A stretch of 64,000 nt of DNA from JAVBLT01 sp031553315 (lineage in GTDB: Bacteria > Verrucomicrobiota > Kiritimatiellia > RFP12 > DVOR01): NCBI GenBank assembly GCA_031553315.1, contig JAVBLT010000007.1:62001-126000 (forward strand), written 5' to 3'. This document shows positions 8,291 through 16,336 of the stretch, piece after piece. The notes beneath the pieces are model-generated. The model worked only from the letters and a program-made list of their open reading frames with translations, was not told where the DNA came from and searched no databases. Made by a program: the position numbers and the translations under genes. Each line of letters starts with the position of its first letter. Position 1 is the stretch's first letter.

Positions 8291-9319
8291 TCATGGATCC
8301 ACGTTCTCGGCCCAGGGGGCTTCTTCGCGGAAGCGTTTTTCGCGTTCGAAGCAGGCGTCGAGGTCGGGCAGGAGGTCGCCGGGCACGTGGTACTCGAAGA
8401 GGCGCGACCGCACATGGGAAGCGCCTTTGAGGCCGTGGAGATAGCGGAAAAGATGGCACCGGAAGGCAATGACCACGGCCTGGGCGGGGGAAAGCGAGCC
8501 GGGGGGAAGCCTGGGCTGGATCTGAATGCGGTGCTGAAGCTCAAGGCGGAGGTGTTCGTCGAGGGCGGCGCGGATGGTTTCAAGCGGGCGTTTCTGCCAA
8601 TGGGGGGGAGGCGGGGTGAAGAGCTCGGAGAAAATCCAGGGGTTGCCGAAAGCGCCGCGGGCGATCATGAGCGAATCCACGCCGGTCTGGGCGAGCATGG
8701 CCTGGGCGTCGGCATAAGCGCGGATGCCGCCGTTGCCGGTGATGGGGATGGCGGCCTGCGCTTTGACCCGGCGGAGCAGATCGAGGTGCACGGGGCCGCC
8801 GTGTTCCTGCGAGGTGAAGCGGGCGTGGAGGGTGAGCCCGGCGGCGCCGGCGGCTTCCGCCTCTTTGAGGATCTCGAAGACGGTGACTTCGCCGGGGTGC
8901 GGCCCGAGGCGGGTTTTGACCGTGACGGGCAGGCCGACGGCGCCGACGACCGCCTTCACAATCGCGCCGATGCGTTTGGGATCTTTCACGAGCGCCGCGC
9001 CCGCTCCGCCGGCGGTGATGCGCGGCACGGGGCAGCCGGCGTTGATGTCGATGCCCTGAAAGCGCCCCATCGCTTCCACGCGGCGGGCGGCTTCGGCGAA
9101 GAGCGCGGGGTCGCTGCCGTAGAGGTGGGCGTAGACGGGGCGCTCGCCGGGAAAGCTTTCCAGCAGGTGGAGCGTCTTCTCCGATTCGTAGACGATGCCG
9201 TTGACGTTGACCATTTCGGTGTAGACGCGGTCTGCGCCGTGGTCGAGGCAGATTTTGCGCATGGGCGGGTTGGTGAAACCCGCCATCGGCGCGAGGTAGA
9301 GCGGCACGCGTGCGTTCAC
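8291..9319 (-). CDS. dus: tRNA-dihydrouridine synthase
   Basis: The 342-aa flavoenzyme reduces uridines in the tRNA D-loop. It opens with the FMN-binding APMAGFTN motif. It has the catalytic cysteine in NAGCPVP (Cys96), VKTRLG in the barrel, and GNGGI and ARGAFGNPW phosphate-binding loops. Length and motif spacing fit the DusA/DusB/DusC superfamily; the subfamily is not assigned with certainty. The ATG at 9319 overlaps the stop of the upstream GYF_2 gene by four bases, so it is the last gene of the minus-strand operon. Confidence 0.93.
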   Translation of the reverse strand: MNARVPLYLAPMAGFTNPPMRKICLDHGADRVYTEMVNVNGIVYESEKTLHLLESFPGERPVYAHLYGSDPALFAEAARRVEAMGRFQGIDINAGCPVPRITAGGAGAALVKDPKRIGAIVKAVVGAVGLPVTVKTRLGPHPGEVTVFEILKEAEAAGAAGLTLHARFTSQEHGGPVHLDLLRRVKAQAAIPITGNGGIRAYADAQAMLAQTGVDSLMIARGAFGNPWIFSELFTPPPPHWQKRPLETIRAALDEHLRLELQHRIQIQPRLPPGSLSPAQAVVIAFRCHLFRYLHGLKGASHVRSRLFEYHVPGDLLPDLDACFEREKRFREEAPWAENVDP

Positions 9320-10485
9320 AGGCGGCTGCCCGGTGCGTTGCGGCGCTCGAGATCTTCGATGCGGGAGAGCAGCCGGGTCTGAATGTGGTCGGCGTCGCGC
9401 CGGTCGTGCTGGCGGCCCACAAGCTCCTGTTCCAGGCGCTGCTCCATTTCCTGAAGGCGTTCCTGAAGCTCGGTGGTGCTGCCGGCGTGAGCCTGGGCCT
9501 GGTCGAGCTGCCGGCGCAGATGCACTTCGCGCGTTTCGAGCGCCTGAATGCGGCGCAGGAGCTCGGTTTCGCGTTCCTGGGCCTCGCGGGCGAGCTGCTG
9601 GTAATCCATGCGGCTGGCGGAGGCGGCGGCGGGGCGGCTCTCGCGCAGGGCGCGGCGGGTCATTTCATCGGGGCTTTCGCCGGTGATGCGCCGGATCGCC
9701 TGAACGCGGTCGGCATATTGCTGGCGGCGGGCAAGCGCCAGCTTGCGGAGATCCTCGATCAGCTTCAGCTCCTGTTCGGCGAACTCTTCCAGCAGCCGGT
9801 TCTCCTGCGCGAGCACGGTGTAGAGCGCCGTCATATCGGTCGGCACGGCTTTGGGGGCGGGGTGTTCCCGCTGCAACGCCCTGCGGCGCTCCTCGTGTTC
9901 GCGGTCAAGCAGCGTGGCGCGCTCAAGCTGTTCCTGAAAGGCGTGCTGAAGCTCGGCGGCGCGGTTACGCTCAACCGAAAAGGCCTCGTCGAGCCGCGCC
10001 GCGGTGGCGCCGAGCTCAGCCACCTGCGCCTCGAGCGCGGCCTTGGCGGCCTCCAGCTCGACATTACGCACGCGCAGCTCCTGCCAGCCGGCAAGAAACG
10101 CATCATGCCCAATCACGGCCGCATCGGAGGGGTAGACCCAATCGGCCGGGAATTCAGGCAGCCGGAAATCTTCTTCGCCAAGCGAATCGCGGGCGCGGAG
10201 CGAAGATCCCTCTGGAAAACGCTTTTCTGCCAGAAAGCGCTCCGCCGCCACACGGTTCAGCGGGCCGTAGATCTGGCCGTCGGGCGCGACCACGCACCAC
10301 TGCATGGCCAGCTCGGGAACACGACCGGCCTCGACCCAATGCTCGCGATCGAGCGAAACGGCATAGCCGGGGTGGATTCCGCCCTGCTCGGCCCAAAAAA
10401 TCAACGTACGGGTCGTGACCGAGCCGTAAACCGTCTCGTCCGACACCTTCAAAAACCAACGCCGTTTATCCGGTGAATCACTCAT
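9316..10485 (-). CDS. GYF_2-domain and coiled-coil protein B
   Basis: The function of this 389-aa protein is not known. The first 100 residues contain two GYF_2-like modules, each with an aromatic start and a Y-G-P/S turn (VYGSVTTRTL and IYGPLNRVAA). GYF_2 folds usually bind proline-rich peptides or sit on membrane-associated scaffolds. From about residue 130 it is a long heptad coiled coil rich in Glu, Arg, Leu and Ala, running almost to the C-terminus. No signal peptide or membrane segment is seen. It is the downstream paralogue of the GYF_2 gene just before it (5-bp gap) and overlaps dus by four bases. Confidence 0.75.
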   Translation of the reverse strand: MSDSPDKRRWFLKVSDETVYGSVTTRTLIFWAEQGGIHPGYAVSLDREHWVEAGRVPELAMQWCVVAPDGQIYGPLNRVAAERFLAEKRFPEGSSLRARDSLGEEDFRLPEFPADWVYPSDAAVIGHDAFLAGWQELRVRNVELEAAKAALEAQVAELGATAARLDEAFSVERNRAAELQHAFQEQLERATLLDREHEERRRALQREHPAPKAVPTDMTALYTVLAQENRLLEEFAEQELKLIEDLRKLALARRQQYADRVQAIRRITGESPDEMTRRALRESRPAAASASRMDYQQLAREAQERETELLRRIQALETREVHLRRQLDQAQAHAGSTTELQERLQEMEQRLEQELVGRQHDRRDADHIQTRLLSRIEDLERRNAPGSRL

Positions 10486-10490
10486 ACAGC

Positions 10491-11276
10491 CTACTTTCTT
10501 TTCAAAAACGAAAAACCGTCCCGCCCCGCCCTGGACAGCTCCCTGCGCAACTGTTCCTCAAGCCGCGCGCGCGGATCATCCTGCGGCGGCGGCGCTTCGA
10601 CCGGCTCCGGGTCAGGCGCCGCGGGAAACGCCTGCTCCGCGGCAATCACAACCGGCGCCCGCGCATACTCCGCCTGCCGGGCGTGAAGCGCCTCAAGCTC
10701 CGCCTCCAAATCAACCGCCGCGCGGCACAGCGCGGCATTGCGCGCGCCGGCATCGTGAAGCGCATCCTCAAGCTCCCTTATCCGACCCTGCTCACGCTGC
10801 ACAAGCACCTTCTCCGCCTTCAAATCACCCGAAAGCGATTCCGCGCGAAGAATTTCTTTTTCAAGCTGTTTCTCAAGCTTCGCGGCATGGGCCTTCTCCG
10901 CCTTCAGATCACCCGAAAGCGATTCCGCGCGAAGGGTTTCCTTTTCAAGCTTCGCGATTGCATCCTCGCCCGCGACCTTCCGGTAAATAGAGGCTCCCTT
11001 AGGGACTTCGCCGGCGCGGATCAGTTCATCGACCACCTGCCTGTGCACGGGGCCGAAGTAGGTCCCCGCGGACATTTCCACCAGGTCGTGCATTTCCAGC
11101 TCCGCGAGCTCCGAAAGCGGCTGCCAGGTCTTTTCGCCGTCGGCAGAGACTGCATAGGTCGCCATCAGGCGGCCGTCGCGCGCCCATTGCCTGAGTTCAT
11201 CCATGCCCACAGGGCCGAAACAGGCGCCCGAATCCGTCCGCACACGCCAACCGGGAGAAGAAGCTTTTTTATTCAT
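10491..11276 (-). CDS. GYF_2-domain and coiled-coil protein A
   Basis: This 261-aa protein of unknown function has two GYF_2-like modules (GACFGPVGMDEL and GTYFGPVHRQVV), then a coiled coil. The coiled coil contains a tandem copy of a 28-residue, four-heptad unit beginning LRAESLSGDLKAEK (84-bp period, about 10809-10955), evidence of recent internal duplication. A Pro/Glu-rich segment precedes a basic C-terminus. I chose the ATG at 11276. A TTG at 11306 would overlap nnr and lacks a ribosome site. It is paralogous to the next gene and lies 16 bp after nnr. Confidence 0.75.
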   Translation of the reverse strand: MNKKASSPGWRVRTDSGACFGPVGMDELRQWARDGRLMATYAVSADGEKTWQPLSELAELEMHDLVEMSAGTYFGPVHRQVVDELIRAGEVPKGASIYRKVAGEDAIAKLEKETLRAESLSGDLKAEKAHAAKLEKQLEKEILRAESLSGDLKAEKVLVQREQGRIRELEDALHDAGARNAALCRAAVDLEAELEALHARQAEYARAPVVIAAEQAFPAAPDPEPVEAPPPQDDPRARLEEQLRRELSRAGRDGFSFLKRK

Positions 11277-11292
11277 TCCAGAGTTACTCAAA

Positions 11293-12855
11293 TCAAACGC
11301 CGCCAATCATATCCGCAATTGTGGTCGCCGTGATCGCCTCCTGGCCGACGGCGATCGCCGCGTCGTCGCCCGCCGAAGCATGAAGCCACACGCCCAGCTG
11401 AGCCGCATCCTCCACGCCCAGCCCCTTCGCCATGCACCCAGCGATCGCCCCCGTGAGCACATCGCCGCTGCCCGCGGTCGCCATACCCGGGTTCCCCGCC
11501 AGGCAAATCTGAATTGAGCCCCCCGGCGCGGCAGTCAGCGAGCCCGACCCCTTCAGCACCGTCACGGCGTGATATTCATCCGCGATCGCGCGCACCGCCG
11601 AGACCCGGTCCGCCTGCACGGTCGCGGAGTCGGTGCCCAGGAGCGCCGCCGCCTCACCCGGGTGCGGCGTCAGCACACAGCGCAGCTCCGTGCGGTCGGG
11701 TTCCATCCCCTGCCCGACCAGCCCGGCCAGCGCGTGAAGCGCATCGGCATCGACCACCATCCGCACACGGGTCTGGGTCAGCAACGCCTCAAGAATTTCC
11801 CGCGCCTTGTCCGAGCGGCCCATTCCCGGGCCGATCGCAACCACGGAATAGCGACCGTTTTGGATTTCCGCCATCAGCGCCGGAGGGAGATCTTCATCTT
11901 CGCGGCGCTCATGCAGAATCGCCTCCGGCAAATGAACCGCCGCCGCCGGAAAGGAAAGCGCCGGCACGCAGAGCGTGACAATTCCCGCGCCCACCCGAAA
12001 CGCACTCACTCCGGCCAGAACCGGCGCGTGCGGATAATGCGCGCACCCCCCGATCACCAGCACATGGCCATAGGATCCCTTGTGGGAATCCAGCGCGCGC
12101 CTCCGCAAGAGAAAGGGGCGAACGTCGGGGTAAGCAATCATCAGCAGGTTGTCATGCACATCGCACTCTTGCGCATCCGTCAAATCATTCGGGATCCCGA
12201 TATCCTCAACCCGCACGTGCCCCAGATAAGCCCGCAGCGCAGGCAAGGCAAAGGATTTTTTCGGCCGGGTAAAGGTCACCGTATAATCTGCGGCGACCGC
12301 TTCGCCCGGCACCGCAGCCGAATCGCCGCTCAGCCCCGAGGGCACATCCACGGCCACCACGGGGCAGCGCACCCGCACCGCATTGATCCAGCGAATCGCC
12401 CTGAGCACGACCCCCGAAGGGGCTCCCGAAAGGCCGATTCCCAGGAGCGCGTCCACAATCACGCCTTCGCGGGGATACACATCGGGATCATACCACGCTT
12501 CGGCTTCCCAGCCCTCCTCCGTCGCCAGCACCTGATGCCCCACCCCCGCCGCGTGCATATCCTCCCAGGCTTTGTGAGCGTCGGCCTTGAGATGCGCGGG
12601 CACACACGTCATCAGCACCCGCACATCAAAACCATCCTCAAACAGACATTTCGCGGCCACACACCCATCGCCGCCGTTATTCCCCCCTCCCGTCAAAATC
12701 ACAATCGAGCGCGTTCCCCTCAGGCGGGCGATCCGGGCCACCCGCCGCGCCACCGCCGCCCCCGCGCGGCACATCAGCAGATACGAAGGCACCTGCCGTT
12801 CGAGAATAGCCGCTCTCTCCACACTCCTCAAAGCCTCTGTTGAAATCCAGCGCAT
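11293..12855 (-). CDS. nnr: Bifunctional NAD(P)H-hydrate epimerase/dehydratase
   Basis: The 520-aa protein repairs damaged NADHX and NADPHX. The N-terminal half (about 1-215) is the epimerase domain, with the GGGNNGGDG loop near residue 56 and DVPSGLSGD. The C-terminal half (about 245-520) is the ADP-dependent dehydratase, with GSYGHVLVIGG, the GPGMG loop, LTPHPGEAAALL and NPGMATAGSGDVLTG. Length fits the fused E. coli Nnr form. It lies 8 bp after the PfkB kinase gene. The role is housekeeping metabolite repair, with no obvious link to its neighbours. Confidence 0.95.
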   Translation of the reverse strand: MRWISTEALRSVERAAILERQVPSYLLMCRAGAAVARRVARIARLRGTRSIVILTGGGNNGGDGCVAAKCLFEDGFDVRVLMTCVPAHLKADAHKAWEDMHAAGVGHQVLATEEGWEAEAWYDPDVYPREGVIVDALLGIGLSGAPSGVVLRAIRWINAVRVRCPVVAVDVPSGLSGDSAAVPGEAVAADYTVTFTRPKKSFALPALRAYLGHVRVEDIGIPNDLTDAQECDVHDNLLMIAYPDVRPFLLRRRALDSHKGSYGHVLVIGGCAHYPHAPVLAGVSAFRVGAGIVTLCVPALSFPAAAVHLPEAILHERREDEDLPPALMAEIQNGRYSVVAIGPGMGRSDKAREILEALLTQTRVRMVVDADALHALAGLVGQGMEPDRTELRCVLTPHPGEAAALLGTDSATVQADRVSAVRAIADEYHAVTVLKGSGSLTAAPGGSIQICLAGNPGMATAGSGDVLTGAIAGCMAKGLGVEDAAQLGVWLHASAGDDAAIAVGQEAITATTIADMIGGV

Positions 12856-12863
12856 AACATCCC

Positions 12864-13745
12864 CTAACCTTTAAAAGAACCCAAATCGCCCGGGATCAGC
12901 GTCGCGGCATTCGCCCGGCCGCACGCCATCGCCAGCCGCACCGAATCGGCCAGCCCCATTCCCCGGCCAAGCCCCGCCAGGATTCCCGCCGTCGCCGCGT
13001 CGCCGCAGCCCACCGCATTGAGCGCCCGCAGCGGCTCCACCGGGAAGACCAGGCTTTTCCCCGCCTCAAACAGCAAGGCCCCCTCGCCGCCCAGCGTCAC
13101 AAGCACCGGGCAGCCGGCCGCCGCGGCGGCCTCCATCCAGGCATCCCCCCAAGTCGCCGACGCCTCCTCGCGGTTGAGCTTCAGCAACGCCGGTCGCGCC
13201 TTCCGCTTCAAAATCTCACACAGGGGCTCTCCCCACGTATCCACAACCGAGATCAGCCCGTGCCTCTGGGCATGTTCAACCCACGGCACATACAGCCTCG
13301 AAGGAACCCACCCCGGCAGCGTGCCGCAAAAACAGCACCCCGCGTAATCCCCTCCGCCGAGAGCAAACATCACATCGGCATAAAAACGGCATATCACCTC
13401 ATCGGCCACCCGCGGAGCCTCCTCCACCACCTCCGAAACCACCCCCGCCGCCCCATCCACCAGCGAGATACAGCAACGCGTCTCCCCCGGCATCCGCGTA
13501 AACGCCGGCTCCACCCCCCGCTCCCGAAGCGCCAGCTCCAAAGCCTCCCCCGAAAGCCCCCCGCTCAACCCCGCGACCGACGCTTCGCACCCCAGCTGCC
13601 TCAGCACCCAGGCCGCATTCAGCGCCTTTCCCCCCGGCGACACCACAACCTTCCGCGCCCGGTTCACCCCCCCCGCCCGGAAGCCATCGACAACAACCGT
13701 CCGCTGAAGCGCCGGCGCCAAAGAAACACAGAAAAACCGTTTCAT
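12864..13745 (-). CDS. PfkB-family sugar kinase, 1-phosphofructokinase-like
   Basis: The 293-aa kinase has the order of motifs seen in 1-phosphofructokinase and tagatose-6-phosphate kinase. These are an N-terminal SLAPALQRTV strand, SPGGKALNAAWVLRQLG (normally GGKGINVA) and the C-terminal anion-hole signature NAVGCGDAATAG with catalytic Asp. The substrate is probably a phosphosugar but cannot be fixed. The usual G-K-G-x-N-V motif reads GGKALNAA, a modest deviation. It follows the LacI-type gene by 11 bp, which suggests that the regulator controls this kinase together with itself. The start is the ATG at 13745. Confidence 0.8.
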   Translation of the reverse strand: MKRFFCVSLAPALQRTVVVDGFRAGGVNRARKVVVSPGGKALNAAWVLRQLGCEASVAGLSGGLSGEALELALRERGVEPAFTRMPGETRCCISLVDGAAGVVSEVVEEAPRVADEVICRFYADVMFALGGGDYAGCCFCGTLPGWVPSRLYVPWVEHAQRHGLISVVDTWGEPLCEILKRKARPALLKLNREEASATWGDAWMEAAAAAGCPVLVTLGGEGALLFEAGKSLVFPVEPLRALNAVGCGDAATAGILAGLGRGMGLADSVRLAMACGRANAATLIPGDLGSFKG

Positions 13746-13756
13746 TCAGTCAAGCT

Positions 13757-14854
13757 CTAGAAAGATTCGCGCACAATCAGCCTCGGCTCCACCCGCCGGT
13801 GGCGTTCCCCGTCTCCCAACGCCCCCTCCACCTTCTTCTCCAGCAAATCCACCAGCATCGAAGCGGCCTGAAGCGGCTCATAGCTGAACGACGTCAGCGG
13901 CGGGTCCACCCAATCCGCCAGGTGGTGATTCTGCGCCCCCATCACCGAAATATCCCCCGGCACCGAAAGCCCCCTCCCCCTCAGCACCCGCAACACATCC
14001 GCCCCCCAGAAATCACTCTGCATAAACAGCGCATCCGCCTTTCCCCTGCCCACCAGCACATCAACCGCCCGCCCCGTGATCCCCTCCGGCAGCGACCACT
14101 GCTCCCGCACCGGATCATAGCGGCCGCAATTCACGACCTCCTGCCCCGCGTCAAACACCAAATCCCCCCCGCACGCAATCCCCGCGGCCGCAGCCTCGCG
14201 GCAAAAAGCATCATAAAAAAACCGGGCCTGCGGCGTCGCCGCATTCTCCAGGAAAACACCCACCCGCCTGCGCCCCCTCTCCAGCGCCCGCATCACCAGA
14301 ATCCGAGCCATCTCGGCATAATCCGGCTCAACAAACACCGCGCCCTCAATCCCCGGATCCGGATAAAACACCGTATTGGGGTGCGTGCTCAGCAGATAAT
14401 TCCGATTTCCCTGCCACCAGCGGTGCACCAGGCAAAACACACCGTCCACACCCCTGCGCGCCAGATTTTCAACCTCGGAATCGAACCGGTTGTTCCCCTC
14501 CAGCGGATTGCCCACCGTGTTCGTGATAATCACGCTCCGCTGACGCTCCGCACACACCAAATCGAGATATTGAACAAGGAACGACGTCAACGGATCCCCC
14601 GCCGAAGCCACCAGCACGCCATACGTATACGTCCTCGCCCCCAGCAAATGCCTCGCCGAAGCACTCGGCACATAATGCATCTCCTTCGCCAGCTCCCGGA
14701 TCTTCTCCGCCAGCTGCTTACTCGCCCGTGAATGGCTCCGCCCCTGGCTCAGCACCGCGCTCACCACACCCACCGAAACCCCCGCCACCCGCGCAATGTC
14801 CGACATACTCGTCCGCTTAAACGGCGCCACCTTGACCGGCTTCTCGCGTTCCAT
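13757..14854 (-). CDS. LacI-family transcriptional regulator
   Basis: The 365-aa DNA-binding regulator has a helix-turn-helix at residues 16-37 (MSDIARVAGVSVGVVSAVLS). The hinge region has YVPSASARHL. A periplasmic-binding-protein-like sensor domain follows (about 75-360), with TYTYGVLVAS and a LTSFSYEP segment near the end. The effector is presumably a sugar or sugar phosphate related to the kinase encoded next. The ribosome site AAGGAAGGA precedes the ATG at 14854. A palindrome just upstream may be its own operator. Confidence 0.92.
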   Translation of the reverse strand: MEREKPVKVAPFKRTSMSDIARVAGVSVGVVSAVLSQGRSHSRASKQLAEKIRELAKEMHYVPSASARHLLGARTYTYGVLVASAGDPLTSFLVQYLDLVCAERQRSVIITNTVGNPLEGNNRFDSEVENLARRGVDGVFCLVHRWWQGNRNYLLSTHPNTVFYPDPGIEGAVFVEPDYAEMARILVMRALERGRRRVGVFLENAATPQARFFYDAFCREAAAAGIACGGDLVFDAGQEVVNCGRYDPVREQWSLPEGITGRAVDVLVGRGKADALFMQSDFWGADVLRVLRGRGLSVPGDISVMGAQNHHLADWVDPPLTSFSYEPLQAASMLVDLLEKKVEGALGDGERHRRVEPRLIVRESF

Positions 14855-14871
14855 AAAATATTTCCTTCCTT

Positions 14872-14888
14872 GACTGATAATTTCAGTC
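14872..14888. promoter_or_regulatory. Candidate operator upstream of the LacI-type gene
   Basis: A perfect inverted repeat, GACTGA-TAATT-TCAGTC, lies 18 bp upstream of the regulator start. On the minus strand an extended -10-like TGGTAGACT overlaps its edge. It is consistent with autoregulation, but its odd-length centre differs from the classic CG-centred LacI operator. Confidence 0.4.
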
Positions 14889-14929
14889 TACCAAAAAACC
14901 ACCCCCGCTGACAGCGATATTTTCCGCAA

Positions 14930-14959
14930 ATAAAAAAGACCCGCGCAACCGCGAGTCTT
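14930..14959 (-). terminator. Orphan intrinsic terminator in a divergent promoter region
   Basis: On the minus strand a 10-bp stem with one mismatch (arms 14936-14945 and 14950-14959) and a GTTG loop runs into a T-rich tail. No minus-strand gene lies upstream before prfB. The 332-bp region 14855-15186 holds only this, the candidate operator and the prfB promoter. It may end a small RNA or antisense transcript, or act as an attenuator ahead of the LacI-type gene. Confidence 0.6.
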
Positions 14960-15093
14960 CCCTTCAATCACTCCACCGCCGGCGGCCCCCTCCGGCGGCC
15001 AATCAGCCTCCCGCTGAAAACGCCGCCCCAGCCACCCCCGCGCCACCCCCAAAGAGCCCCAAACACGCAAAAAGAGAACCCTTGTTTTTTCCT

Positions 15094-15123
15094 TTGACCA
15101 CCATCAGTCATATTTGATATAAT
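15094..15123 (+). promoter_or_regulatory. Sigma70-type promoter of prfB
   Basis: TTGACC at 15094-15099 and TATAAT at 15118-15123 are separated by 18 bp. The start codon of prfB is 63 bp downstream. Confidence 0.75.
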
Positions 15124-15186
15124 CCTCTGATTTTCATGCCGCGACAGGCAGAGTTCTTGCTTTTGAGATTTGAGACAGGATAAGAG

Positions 15187-16326
15187 ATGATCGACCGCGA
15201 AGAAGTCACCGGGCGCCTGGCCCAGCTCAGTGAAAGCCTCAACGAAATGCGGAGCTATCTCGACATCGAGCGCAGAAAAGAACGTTTTGCCGCCCTCGAA
15301 GCCCAAACCGCCGCCCCCGGCTTCTGGGACACCCCCGGCGAAGCACGCGAAACCATCGCAAAAGCCAACGCCGAAAAAGCCTTCATCAAACCCTTCGACG
15401 AACTCGCCGCCGCCGTGGAAGAAGCCCAGACAGCCCTCGAAATGGCCGATGCCGAAGCCGAGGAAAACGACCGCCAGCTCCTCTTCCAGGAAGCCCTCGC
15501 CGCCATCGCCGCCGCCGACAGGCTCACCCACAAGCTCCGCCTCCAATCCCTCCTCTGCGGCAAGCTCGACGCCTGCGGCGCCATCCTCACCCTCCACTCC
15601 GGCGCCGGCGGAACCGAATCGTGCGACTGGGCCGACATGCTCTTCCGCATGTACCGCATGTACGCGGAAGACAACGGCTTCGAAGTCGAAATCCTCGACC
15701 AGCAGCCCGGCGAAGAAGCAGGCATAAAATCCGTCATGTTCGCCGTCAAAGGCCCCTACGCCTACGGCTACCTCAAAGCCGAGCGCGGCGTGCACCGCCT
15801 CGTGCGCATCAGCCCCTTCGACTCCCAGAAACGCCGCCACACCTCCTTCTCCTCCCTCGACGTGATCGCCGAGCTCGACGACGATATCGACGTGGAAGTC
15901 AAAGAAGAAGATCTGCGCATCGACACCTACCGTTCCGGCGGCGCCGGCGGCCAGCACGTCAACAAAACCGATTCCGCCGTGCGCCTCACCCACGCCCCCA
16001 CCGGCATCGTCGTCGCCTGCCAAAGCGAGCGCAGCCAGCACAAAAACAAAGCCCGCGCCATGCAGATCCTCAAAGCCAAAATCTACGAATACGAGCTCGA
16101 CAAAAAACGCAAGGAAATGGAGCGCTTTTACGGCGACAAAGGCGAAATCGCCTGGGGCAGCCAGATCCGTTCCTACGTGTTCCAGCCCTACACCATGGCC
16201 AAAGACCACCGCACCGGCCATGAAACCTCCGACATCATCGGCATGATGGACGGCCGCCACATCCAGGATTTCATCGAAGATTACCTCAAGCAACAGGCCG
16301 CCACCAAAGCCGCCGAAGAAGAGTAA
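15187..16326 (+). CDS. prfB: Peptide chain release factor 2
   Basis: The 379-aa product recognises UGA and UAA stop codons in the ribosomal A site and triggers peptide release. The codon-recognition tripeptide SPF is at residues 209-211, and the catalytic GGQ is at 254-256 within SGGAGGQHVNK. The gene is read in one frame: at the place of the usual programmed +1 frameshift the sequence is YLDIERR with no UGA, so autoregulation by frameshifting is absent. The ATG at 15187 has a purine-rich stretch (ACAGGATAAGAG) before it. It is followed after 10 bp by a UDP-sugar pyrophosphorylase gene. Confidence 0.97.
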   Translation: MIDREEVTGRLAQLSESLNEMRSYLDIERRKERFAALEAQTAAPGFWDTPGEARETIAKANAEKAFIKPFDELAAAVEEAQTALEMADAEAEENDRQLLFQEALAAIAAADRLTHKLRLQSLLCGKLDACGAILTLHSGAGGTESCDWADMLFRMYRMYAEDNGFEVEILDQQPGEEAGIKSVMFAVKGPYAYGYLKAERGVHRLVRISPFDSQKRRHTSFSSLDVIAELDDDIDVEVKEEDLRIDTYRSGGAGGQHVNKTDSAVRLTHAPTGIVVACQSERSQHKNKARAMQILKAKIYEYELDKKRKEMERFYGDKGEIAWGSQIRSYVFQPYTMAKDHRTGHETSDIIGMMDGRHIQDFIEDYLKQQAATKAAEEE

Positions 16327-16336
16327 GGAAATAACC

